This document shows, piece after piece, positions 25,201-37,200 of a stretch of DNA of 64,000 bases (the first letter of the stretch is position 1; each line of letters begins with the position of its first letter). Under the pieces are notes generated by a model. That model was given only the letters and a program-made list of their open reading frames with translations, ran no database searches and had not been told where the DNA came from. Where the stretch lies: contig JAZBRS010000049.1 of NCBI GenBank assembly GCA_037176725.1, positions 33,410,001-33,474,000 on the forward strand. Reading direction: 5' to 3'. Origin of the DNA: Posidonia oceanica (Eukaryota > Streptophyta > Magnoliopsida > Alismatales > Posidoniaceae). Position numbers and translations under genes: made by a program.

Positions 25201-28200
25201 GTATAGGCACACCATGCTGGAACCCAAGATGAATAACACCTGCGCTGAAACCACACTGCAGGCCCTTCATATTGTCTCCCAAGTGAGTTCCACCCTGTTG
25301 TCAAATAAATGGACAAAAAGTCCAACAAAATTTTTGAAATATCAGAAATAATGTCTGATAAAAAATTTTCTTTGAAAGGAGTACTGGTGCAATTTTAAAG
25401 AACATATAAGTAGCGCTCTTGAAAATGCAATACTAGATAATTTGGCAAGATGCTAAAAAGGGAAAGAGAGATGCCTTCCAGAAATGGTATCCAATTTTTC
25501 CCATCCCGTCCAGCATAACTGCCATGAGAGCATGTTGAAGACCAACTACTGCCTCTTTCCCTCCCTTGCAAGCATTTAATAACATTTTTGTTTCGGAAAA
25601 GTGCAGATTTCCCAGGCAGAGACACATGTGAAGTGACTAGATGCAGCTTTTCCTTTCCAGTGCACTCTAGACTTGCTCCTTCACAATTGGAACCTGAGGA
25701 TAGATGAGTTAAATATGATTTTGCTTCAGTCAACAAATGTTACATAAGATTGTATAAACACATTTTGACCAAAGCTGTTGACAAGTGTTAAAGTAGGTAG
25801 AGAATCATGTATTATAATCATACCAAAGGATTACAATCTCCTATATATAGGAGAACACATACTTACCTTATAAGGAACCTAATAAATAAATAATACAAAG
25901 ATCCATATAAAGGTCCATTTACTCTAACACTCCCCCTCAAGCTGGAGCATATAACATACACAGCTTATTGCATAAAGATTCTTTGTATTATTGATTAAAA
26001 ACTACATAACTTGAAAGGAAAGAAAATAATAGTAGCAGTAGTATATGTTGTAGCAATAGCAACAGCAGCAGACAGTCAACAACCATAGTCAAACACATTT
26101 ACCATAATATAGGTAAGAAACAGTAGTAGTCAATCACGTTGGCCATAAGACAGTAGCACGACATGATTTTTTTTTTTTTAAACTTCAAACTTCAAAGATT
26201 TTTAGTAACTTTTGCAATTTCAGAAGACTGTTGGACTGAAATGCAAATAACCAAATAAACCCTAACTTCGTTCTTCTCCTCTCTTTTTTCTTCTTCTTCT
26301 TCTTCTTCTTCTTATTCATGCCGCCTTCCTTCGTCAGGAGCTTCTTCTCCTCCTTCCTTTCTCTCCTCTCTCTCTCTCACACTTCTGGTGGTTGTTGCAG
26401 CAAGGTGGTGGCAGGTTGCCAATGACATGCTTGGTGAATACCACAAGTAGAGCACCTATAACACACGATCGAGTGATGATGATGGTAAGGAGTTTTCAAG
26501 GGACTGGTGGCAACAAAGCAACCTAGATCTAGGCTCGACGACGATGGATAGGCCAAATCTGGGCTCACAGTGGCAGATCAAACTCTGGACAAGAAAGAAG
26601 GAGGTTTTCCTGTGGGTCCGCCGCCGCTGACGATGGTGCAGCGACGGCGATCCGACGACGATGTTGCAACAACGGCGATCCGTCGACGACGGCTATTGCT
26701 CTCTCTTTTTTTTGTTAAATCCTAAACTCTAATATCATGTTAAAGTAGATATAGAATCATGTATTATGATCACAACAAAGGATTGCAATCTATAAATGAA
26801 TAACCTATAAGAAACCTAATAAATGAATAACACAAAGATCCATATAAGGATCTATTCATTTACTCTAATAACAAGAAAGAATTCAAAAGTTCCATGTTGC
26901 ACTTCTTATGTGAGTTCGCAGCTATGAAAATCATAACATGTAGAGACAAGAAATCATCAAGCCACAATAAGATAAGCAGCCATGTAAGTTGCATATATTT
27001 CCATGAGAATAAATTCCAAAGGGCACTAATGGTGAGACAAAATTCACCATGATTGTGCTTCCAAGAATTATATCCCAATCATGTAACTGTTAGAGTAAAT
27101 GAATGCTTATATGGATCTTTGTTTTATCCATTTATTAAGTTACTTGTAGGTTAAGTATGTGTTCTCCTATACATAGGAAATTGTAATCCTTTATTATCAT
27201 GAATAATATAGTATTCTCTTCCCATCTCAACATGGTCTCAGAACCTAGGGTTTAAAAGAGAGAGAGAAAGCACAGTAGCCGTCGCCGCGGCTGCTGTCGT
27301 AGTATCACCGTCAGCGACGATGGTCCCACGAATAAAAAACTCCTCACCCTTTTCATATCCATCTCCCTCGCCGTTCCCTGCTCTGAGACCACACCCCCTC
27401 GCAGGATTCGAGTTCGATCTCACCATGGTCTAACACCAGCTCCGTGGTGTCGTCCGCGTCGTAGACGCCTACTCCTCTCCCACATCGTCATACCGCCTTC
27501 TCTTGCATCGACGTCCAGATCCTCTACGCTCCTCTCCCATGTCTCCACCACCGGTCTTGTTTTTCTTCTCCTATTTCGTACGTCGCTGGCCCTCCTTTTC
27601 TACTTTCCTCCCTACGCCACCGTCCCCTTCTTTCGTCTCCTACGCCGCTGGCCTTGTGTGCTCCCGTCGGCTCCTCTGCCGTCTCTCACAGGTGTCACCG
27701 GCCCCTCCACCACCCGCAATTGTTCCTCTTTCCTCCATCGACATCTCCTCTCCAACCGTCAGCCATCCAACAAAAAAAAAAGGGGGAGGAGGAAAAAGAA
27801 GCAACAGTAGGGAGGGAGAAGAGAGAACATGAAAGGAAAAAACAAAAAGGAGATTAGGGTTTAATGGAGATTTTACAAAAAAGTTCTAAGTTCTTCTAAA
27901 ATTGAAAAAATTACCAAAAAAACCCTGAAGTTTCTAATTTACAGGAAAATCCAAAACTTTTTGATTTACTACTATTGCTACAGCAACTACTGTCATCTAC
28001 CTGTTTGTTGCTACTACTACAGCTACAACAACTACTACTGTCATGTACTTGCATGTTACTGTTGCTACTACTACAGCAACTACTATTATCATGTGTCTGT
28101 CTGCAATCACTTGGTCTAACGATGAAATCTCTTTGTGGTTGTACACGAACTGAGAGTTCAAATCCCATAGACATCAAATAAATAAAAAAACAAAAAAAAA

Positions 28201-31200
28201 ATATGCTTAAAAAAAACTACTACTATCATCTACCAGCCTGTTGCTGCTACTACTGCTACAACTACTACTCTCATCTGCCTGCCTATTGCTGCTACTACTG
28301 CTACAGCAACTACTACTGTCATTTCTTGTAAATTATGTAGTTTTGTGTTGTTACAAGCTAGAGATGCTCCAGCTTGAAGAAGAGTGTTAGAGTAAATGAA
28401 TCATTATATGTATCTTTGTGTTATCCATTTATTAGATTACTTGCAGGTTAAGTATGTTTTCTCCTATGTGTAGGAGATTGTAATCCTTTGTTATCATGAA
28501 TAATATAGTATTCTCTTCCCATCTCAACAGGTGTGTGTTTTAGTCCTAATAACAAGTCACATGTGCATGATAATGAGAGTATTACATCTGTCAACTTCTA
28601 AGAGCATCAAAATAAAAGTACCAAGTAATGCTTCACAATAACACCATGCAGGTATTGCTATAGCAGCCTCCCTCTTTCTTTTCCTGCAATCATTCAAGTC
28701 TTCAAGTGACCTAAGACTTGACTTCCTGGCATTACTGAAGTTCTCAGCACCCAGAAAGAGAGATGTCCCTTCTGCCATGTTAACGCTGTCTGCTCTCTCT
28801 GTGTAAGAATCTGAGGAAATCCTAGCATTTGCTTCATGTCTATGTGAATGTATGGTAGACGTAGAAGCCTCCAAGTTATTAATTTCCTTGTGTTTTGACA
28901 GGAGGCTTGTCAGTTGAAGCTGTAAATCTGTCAAACTGGACCACAACAAACGTAGTAAAAGTTTGATCAAGCACTAAATAACCAAATAGCTGCAAAACAG
29001 CACCAATTTTTATGACACACAGTTCATATCTGAGATAAGCTTCGTCCTTTTTTAATGAAGACATTCCTCTGTCCTGCAAACTGGAAAATTTCCCTGCAAT
29101 TATAAAACATAAATATGTAACTGCAATTGGATCAGTAAACTGCTCGTACAAAAATGGATCCAGTGGTGACAGGACTTGATTCAGAATCATGCAGGTTGTA
29201 ATTAAAGAGGTATGACAAAAAATATATATTAAAGGTAGAACTATTATAAGATGGGAGAGTTTAAAAATCAATCAATTCCAATTAGGAAAGGAATAGGAGT
29301 GATAGAATTCCAGAATATAATTTTTAAGGACATCTATGCAACACTGAAAAGATAAGAAAGAGAGAGGACACCAAAAGCCCAAATTATGTGAAAAATAATA
29401 CGACACTGACAAGAAGCTTTCATGATGGCACTTGTACAATGAAAACAAAATATCTCACTAATAGGATATGTGCAACTAGAATTCAAATAGAAAATGTGGA
29501 AAAAGATATATCTTCTAGGTTATTATCCATATAAAACATTCTTAGCATTAAGAGAACATGAATAATGAAAAACCAAACTGTGCAGATGTATGTGACCATT
29601 TTTCAGAAGTGGAAGGATCTTAGTAACTCAATTATGGGAAAATACTCATATTCCATTTTATGGAATCAGCAACACCATTAAACTCTCTTAGGTGTTGTTT
29701 CTTTTGATAGATCATCGAATGAGTTGTTGAGATAATGGATTGTAAACATTCTTGCTACCATGGTAATCTTTAGATCTTTGTTTCATGTCTTTGCCAATGG
29801 AGTGTTCAGGTGGGTTGCCACAAGCTAGTCTGGAACAATATGGTACTGCTGAGGGTTCAATTTTTTGCTTGGCAGATCGTTCATGCTAGGCTGCTAAGCA
29901 ATTCAACACTCCGATGTTGTGGTGTTCATCTTGCGAGCAGATGTCCCTTCTGTCTTTCTGCATCAGAAGACTTCATTCACCTCATATGGGACTGTGAGCT
30001 GGTTCGCATATGGTGGATTGCTTTAATGGGACAAAATGCTTTCGATCTCACCACGAGGGGCTCATTGGAGGAGTTTTGGGTACTTTGGTGGGAAGCAGGA
30101 AGGGGTGTGAGTCGAAGAAAGAGATGCTGGATGGTTCTATGCATGCGATTTGATGGGCCCGATGAAATGATTGTTAGAATGTAAATGTAGATAGACCCAA
30201 TATTGTACTCTTATAAATACATTGTTTATACTCAATGAGAAAAGCATTAGGTAGTTTTACCCTAATCTAAACATGGTATCAGAAGTCTAGCCGCCATCTT
30301 TCTGCTTCGTCTTCCACCTTGTTCCTGTTGATTTCTCGCCGATGCCTTCCATGGAGCCGACGAAGGACGAGTGGACATCTAAGTTCACCGCTACCAATGT
30401 CAAGCTCACGCCGTCGAACTACCACCTTTAGACGACTGCTTTTGAGAGCTTTCTCACGGTCCACAGGAAGTCAACTCATCTCCGAGACGATCTGCCTGAT
30501 CTAAAGGCGGCGGAATACTCTACGTGGTATGCAGCCGACTGTGCTGTCGTCGGCTGGAATATTGCCAATGTCGACGAGAAGATTGCTCGAATCATCTCAC
30601 ACGTGCGTCCTGCCAAGCAGACGTGGGAGACTCTCCGAGCAACGTATGGCAATGAGAACAACGTCTCTCGGGTGTAGGAAATTTACGAACAGATGTTCAC
30701 CAATCCACAGGACGATCGCACCATTCTGGATTTTTACGACCATCTTCGGTCGGACCATCTTCGATCGTTGATGGATGAACTTGACATTTACCAGCCGCTC
30801 GGTGGGACTTTGGCGACGCAACGTCGACATCGCGAGGAACTGGGTGTTGCAATCTTCCTCGTAGGCTTGCATCTGGAGGTTGCCGCCTAGATCCGAGGGC
30901 AAATATTGGGAGGCGACGCCGTTCCTTCTATGCAAACGACCCTCAATCGTGCTCTTCTAGTCACCATCGGACGGCCGACTGCTTCGGCTACCCTACCCGA
31001 TGCTTCCGCTTTCCTCTCTGCTACGGGCGACCCAGGTGGGCGAGACAGACATGCGTTACGGGGTCGAGGACGCTTTGGAGGCCGGTTCGCAGGCCTTGCG
31101 AACACTGTGGCCGCCATGGACAGCCTTCGAAGAAGTGTTAGGCAAAGTTTGGTCGCCTCAGTCACCCGCCTCCGTCCGTTCCCCTTGCTACACATGCCAC

Positions 31201-34200
31201 TGATCTTCAGGCTATTGAGACCATTCCCACTCAGTGACGATTTCTCAAGGTGATTTTGATGAATATCTCCTTCTGAAGGCCAGCCAGAATCCCTCTGCCA
31301 ATGCTGCTCATGCCTACTTCTCTGGTATAGTTTCTTCCACTTTAACTTCAAGAAATGCTTGGATTATTGATTCTAGTGTGTCCCAACACATGTCTGGTAC
31401 TCAATCTCTCTTTACTCGCCTTTCTGAGCTTTCCAACTTCCGATCCGTTGCTTTGGCAAACGGTCGAGGTTGTACTGTTCAAGGCGAAGGTAGTATTACA
31501 CCCACCACTCAACTTACCCTTGATAAAGTTTTATATATACATGATTTTCCTATTAATCTTCTATCCATCAGTGCCATTACTAAACAACTCTACTGCTCTG
31601 TCACTTTTTTCCCCTTTCACTGTACCTTTCAGGACTTGCAGACGGAGAAGAGGATTGGTTTGGACCATGACCGCAGCAATGGTGTTTATGGTGTTCGCCT
31701 CCCTTGCGACTTCGGGTGATTCCTCTCTTTTGTGGCATCGTCGTCTTGGGCATCCGTCGCTTTGTAAGCTTCGCGCTGTTCTTCCTTGGATTCCCGTGTC
31801 GTCACGTGTCAATCTTGTATTTTGGGGAAGCACTTTCGTGCTACCTACAAGAGTCATGAGTTGTCTTCGTCTTCTAGTCTGTTGGAAGTTGTTACATGTG
31901 ATATTTGGGATCCGTCCCGCCAACCGACTGTTTCTGACTATCATTATTACATTGTCTTTGTGGATGAATTTTCCAAAGTGTCATGGATGTATTTGTTAAA
32001 AGATCGAAAGAATGTTTCTCATGTTATCCGTACCTTCTTTAATGAAATTCAGAATCAGTTTGCTATTACTCCTAAAAAATTCGTACGGACAATGCTTTGG
32101 AATTTTTACAAAATGATGTTCAATTTTTTTGTGTAGATTGTGGGATTCTTCATCAGACGACTTACCCCCATACTTCTCAGCGGAATGGGATTGCTGAGCA
32201 TAAACATCGCCACCTTCTTGATGTTGCTCGCTCTCTTATGTTTGAGATGCACATTCAGCAATCTTTGTAGTCTGATGCTATTCTTACCGCTGCTTATCTT
32301 ATCAACCGTATGCCATCTTCTTCTCTCAGGGGGGGAGATTCCTTTTCGTTGGTTGTATCCCAACAAAAAGCTCTTTACTCTCCCTCCCCGTGTTTTTCGG
32401 TGTACTATCTTTGTCAAAAACCTCTCTCCCGGTTTAGACAGACTTGCACCTCGCTCCCTTAAATGCGTGTTTCTTGGCTACTCGCGTACTCAAAAGGGAT
32501 ACCGCTACTTCCATCCTCCCAGTCGTCATCACTTTGTGTCTGCCGATGTCCGTTTTCTTGAGGATATTCCTTATTTTGATAGGTCTATTACATCTTCTTC
32601 CCACGATCCCCTTCTGCATCCTCTTTGTATCTCTCCTGGTACATCTGAGGTTCCTCCTGAACGTCCTCTGTAGGTTTATCGTCGACGACAACACATGGCT
32701 CCTCCATCTACTTTGGAGTCGCCCTCCTCTCGTCCTACGACTCCTCCACCTTTGGATCTGGACATTCCGATTGCCCATCGCAAAGGTACTCAATCCTCCA
32801 CTATTCATTATATTTCCAATTATGTTTTCTATGATTCTCTTAACCCTACCTACCGCCAGTTTGCCATTTCCTTACTATCAAAATCAATTCTTAAGAATTT
32901 TCATGAGACTCTTACCCTTCCACAATGGAAGTTTGCCATAGATGAGGAAATACAAGCATTAGTTAGCAGAGGCATGCGGGAACTTGTACCTCGACCAGAG
33001 CATCCTCCTATTGTTGGTTGCCGTTGGGTATTCACTATCAAACGGAACCCCAATGGCTCAATTGCTCGCTACAAGGCTCGCCTAGTTACTCATGGATTCA
33101 CTCAGACATATGGCGTGGATTATGCATAAACTTTTTCACCAGTTGCTCGTCTTAACTCCATTCGAGTTTTATTTTCTCTTGCAATTAATAAAGGATGGAA
33201 CCTGTCTCAGCTAGATGTTCGTAACGCTTTTCTGTATGGCGACTTGGCCAAGACAGTTCTCATGGAGCAACCTCCAGAATTTGTTGCTCAAAGGCAGGGG
33301 CAAAGCTAGGAGGGGTCTGGTGGGATCTTAGACCCCACTAGACTTTTACAAAAATACCATTAAGTATAGGACTGTTTTAAAATTTAACCAACAAAATCAC
33401 TAAAACCCTATCTGATCTTCCTCTTCCTCACTCCTGCGTAGCGCCACAGCCTCTTCCTCCCCCCCAAGTCCCGCTGGCACAGCCTCCTCCTCCTCCCATC
33501 AGCGGCACAGCCTCCTCCTCCTCCTCCGACTGAGTCCCGTCGGCACAAGTGCACAGCCTCCTCGACTCCTCCTCCTGCCGAGGCACAACGTCCTCCTCCT
33601 CCGCTCCTCATCCTGCCGACGGCACAGTGTCCTCCTCCTCCCGCGATCCCACCAGCTTAGGCGCACAACCACCTCCTCCTCCTCCCGTCAGCACAGGTGC
33701 ACAACCTCCTCCTCCTCCTCCTCCTCCTCCTCCCGCCGGACACAACCTCCTCCACTCCTCCTCCCCCTCCTCCCGTCGTCCATAGGGGACACTGTGGACA
33801 AGGACATAAGGTGCAATACTGCAACAATGCAATGCCTTATTTTTTGACTTTTTGGTTTTTATTTTTGAATAATTTGGAACTGTGATTATGTGAAGTAGGA
33901 TACTTGAATGTTTGATCTAATATGAATTAGTTTTTTCATGCATATCAAGACTTAGTGTCAACTGTCAAAGCTGGTTGAGTGGTTGTACACTAGTACTCTG
34001 TACTCAGGGAGCTCCGATTTTGATATATTAGAATTGGAGTATTAGCTATTGCAGGTAAGTAATGAGTTGTGTGTTAATTATTTTAGAAGTTTTTGGAGAT
34101 AATTAATCAAGTTATTTTTTTCTGAGATTTCATACTTATGTTTAGTGCTTACTGCCTTTATGCTTAGTACACTGGATATATTATGTTTGTTTGGAACTTT

Positions 34201-37200
34201 TATAAAAGTACTATATTTATTAGTAGCCCTCATTAATTTGAATTCCTACCTTCGCCACTGCTCAATGGGAGAATACAGTATGTGTGCTTAAAAAGACTAT
34301 TTATAGACTTAAATAGAGTCCTAAAGCTTGATTTGACAAATTCAGTTCAGTAATGCTACAACATAATTTCAAGAGATGTGCAGTAGATCCGTCAGTCTTT
34401 GTTCACAAAAGTTCTATTGGCTATGTTATTTTAGCCGTTTATGTTGATGATATCTTATTGACAGGAGATGATATGACATGTATTTTCAAAACTAAGTCAT
34501 TCCTTACACAACATTTCTCAATCAAGGATATGGCAAGCCCAGATATTTTCTGGGTATAGAATTTGCTTATAGATGAGAGAAAATATGCTCTTGATATATT
34601 GGAGGAAACAAGCTTGCTGGGGTGTAAACCCGAGGCCACTCCTATAGAACAAAATCTGCCTTTTTGGGACACTACATATGACGCCTATCAAGATGTAGGA
34701 CAATATAGAAGGCTAATTGGAAAACTTATTTATCTTACTGTCACTCGACTTGATATCACTTATGTTGTTAGACTTCTAAGTCAGTTTATGCAAAACCTAG
34801 ACAGGTACACTAGAATGGAGCAATGAGGATTTTATCCTACATTAAAGGAAGTCCAGGTAAAGATTTGATCTATTCCAGATATGGTCATTTACTTATTGAA
34901 ACCTACTCATATTCAGGATATGATGGAGACAAGGACAACAGGAGATCTATTTCTAGTTATTACAACGTTGTTGGAGGTAATCTAGTGACTTAGAGGAGTA
35001 AAAAAACAAAATGTGGTTTCCAAGTCAAGTGCTGAAGCAGAATACCGAGCGATGTCTCAGACTGCTAGTGAAATTGTGTGGCTTAAGAACTTGTTAATTG
35101 AATTAGGAGTGCAAGTTAATCAACCTATACACATGCATTATGACAATCAGGCCGTAATCCACATAGCAAGCAACCACACCTTCCATGAGAGAACTAAGCA
35201 CATTGAGATTGATTGCCACTATGTTCGAGATCTTGTTGTTTCCGAAACCATCACAACTCCTTATACCAGGTCTTCATATCAAACTGCAGATATTTTTACG
35301 AAAGCTTTAGCATCTTGTCCTTTTAATAATTTATATAACAAGCTGGGATTGTTAGTAGATGTATATGCTCCAGTTTGAGAGGGAGTGTTAGAATGTAAAT
35401 GTAGATAGCCCAATATTGTACTAGTATAAATACATTGTTTATACTCAATGAGAAAGGCATTAGATAGTTTTACCCTAATCTAAACACTGATAGACTAGAG
35501 ACTGGCTCATTTCTTCTTCATTGGAATGGATTCCAGATAGAGGGGCATCGGAGGAATGCTATGCTTTCATTTCTGATTGGCTTGAATGCCTGCTTTATTG
35601 TTGATTTCTGTTTTTGTTTTTGTTTTTTTTTACTTTCGCTTATTCTCTTGATAAGCACTTTCTCTTGAACTGCTTTTCCTTTCAGTTTTAATAAAATCTT
35701 AACTTTAGTGCTCAAAAAAATGAAAACCTTTAGATAACCCATCATTGTAAAAAATCTTGCTACTTCTAACTACTTCATATCCCTCGATGTATACCTGTTA
35801 ACCCTTCTGAATCATTTATACCTCCCTGTTAATGCACTCAAATTCTTCATTGCACATGCAATCTTGCAAGTTTTCTGACATATTCATTATTTAATAACAG
35901 TGTGGTCACAATAAATAAATTCCACATAACTCCCCAACCCCCTCAAGATCTGTTTGCCATGGCTTGTATTCTGAGCTTGCCAACATCAGTTGAAATGAAG
36001 TATTTGGCATCCCATCCAAACACATTCAAAACCTATACAGATGTTTTGAAGTAAGCAACACATGAAGTGCTTCAATTTGTGTCTTATGCCATAAGTTATA
36101 GTTTGTAATTTAGGGCAAGACCAACTGCTTCTACTTATGTCTTATGCCAAATTTATAATTTGTAAATTAGAGAAAGACCGACTTCGCCTTTGGATTTGAA
36201 GTCCTGCTATAATCTTGACATAAGTGGTTATTTCATTCTAAATCTACTCATTTAGTTTGCATATTCCCATCCCTTGGTGCATAATCTCACATGATCAAGC
36301 TTTCTCATCTTCTCATGATGGCTTTACTTACACATACACTCATCTAATTTCTAAATGAAATGGTATTTTCGCTATTATTTGATTCAATTCTAGATTGCTA
36401 CTTGACTTTCTCACAGATCCATGAACTCGATAGCCCTTCTCCACTGTATACTGTGAAGAAGTATATTTTTTAGCAGTCAATGAGAACAATTTTATTGAAA
36501 ATAGAGAGAAAGAAAGAAAAAAGGGAAGATACAAAGCCAGTTCTACCAAAAAGGTAGAGACATAATAGAAACCAGCAAAGTTCTGAAATAGGAACAAAGG
36601 AAGAATGGGGGGGAGGCAGCGAAGCAACACGAAATAACTGTAATCACCCTCCTCATAGACCAACAATGACACCAAAATAGCAATGGATGCATCCGTAGCC
36701 ACAACAACATTTTGCTCAAATAAAGAATGTTGAGAAAAATGATCTAAATTGCATAATTATGAAATCAAAGAATACAAAGCATATATATAGACTAAGTAGG
36801 GTATATGGACCCACAAGATCCATTAACCTATCTAACTATTAACCAATAAAACAATTAACTCTAACACTCCCCCTCAAACTGGAACATATATATCTATCAT
36901 GCTTAACTTGCTACATAATAATGAAAAACGTTGAGGTCCTAAAGCCTTGGTAAAAATGTCTACAATTTGATCCTTACTTCTCGCAAACAGTGTATGAATT
37001 TTTTCATTCATCACAACCTCACAAACAAAGTGACAATCAACTTCCACATGCTTTGTGTGCTCATAAAACATTGGATTACTTATTATTTTGATGGTTACTT
37101 GATTATCACATACCATAGTCATCGGTTCACTACAGGAAACACCAAGACCCTAAAGAAGAATTTTCAACCACATCAATTCCCTGGTAGCATGCATCATAGC

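Larger units (their letters stand above)
27088..28529 (+). mobile_element. Short non-autonomous Copia-type element H
   Basis: LTRs 27088-27232 and 28385-28529, both TGTTAGAGTAAATGAAT...CATCTCAACA and nearly identical; primer site TGGTCTCAGAACC at 27233; polypurine tract AGCTTGAAGAAGAG before the right LTR. Same family as element G but plus orientation. The interior is GC-rich leader, CTACTACTG-type triplet repeats and a SINE-like insertion, with no gag or pol. No matching 5-bp flanks were found, so one end may have been altered. Confidence 0.8.
32690..35378 (+). pseudogene. Copia D RT-RNase H remnant (split by hAT)
   Basis: RT starts at [20 protein letters not shown] and runs through [12 protein letters not shown] and [10 protein letters not shown] motifs to [13 protein letters not shown], stopped at 33295 by a hAT insertion and resumed at 34261. 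[13 protein letters not shown] keeps the catalytic YVDD (about 34437-34455). RNase H follows: [49 protein letters not shown]. It ends at the stop 35378, seven bases before the 3' LTR. Confidence 0.85.
30172..35486 (+). mobile_element. Copia element D, full structure with short LTRs
   Basis: LTRs of 102 and 101 bp (30172-30273; 35386-35486), TGTTAGAATG...CTAAACA, differing at about four substitutions and one indel. Primer site TGGTATCAGAAG at 30274; polypurine tract GAGAGGGAG before the 3' LTR. Flanks ATGAT and CTGAT agree in 4 of 5 bases. The order gag, protease, integrase, RT, RNase H is complete but broken by stops and by a hAT insertion at 33295. Confidence 0.9.
29800..35735 (+). mobile_element. 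LINE remnant 4 split by Copia D
   Basis: 29800-30171 encodes the LINE zinc-binding end ([50 protein letters not shown]). 35487-35735 holds the last codons and the 3' tail, whose TTATTCTCTTGATAAGC resembles the tail of LINE 1, ending in an A-rich run. Copia D (30172-35486) separates the two parts. Confidence 0.8.

Noticed and set aside
25167..25294. Second open frame in exon 6 ([16 protein letters not shown]...) that resembles an armadillo-type helix
   Set aside because: It does not join exon 5 or exon 7 in phase; the other frame does and fits the protein.
33408..33832. Proline-rich and glycine-rich open frames
   Set aside because: By-products of CTC/CCT triplet tracts inside a non-autonomous hAT element.
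33976..34030. Possible tRNA gene
   Set aside because: A-box and B-box are too degenerate and no acceptor stem pairing is visible; listed only as a weak tRNA-like segment.
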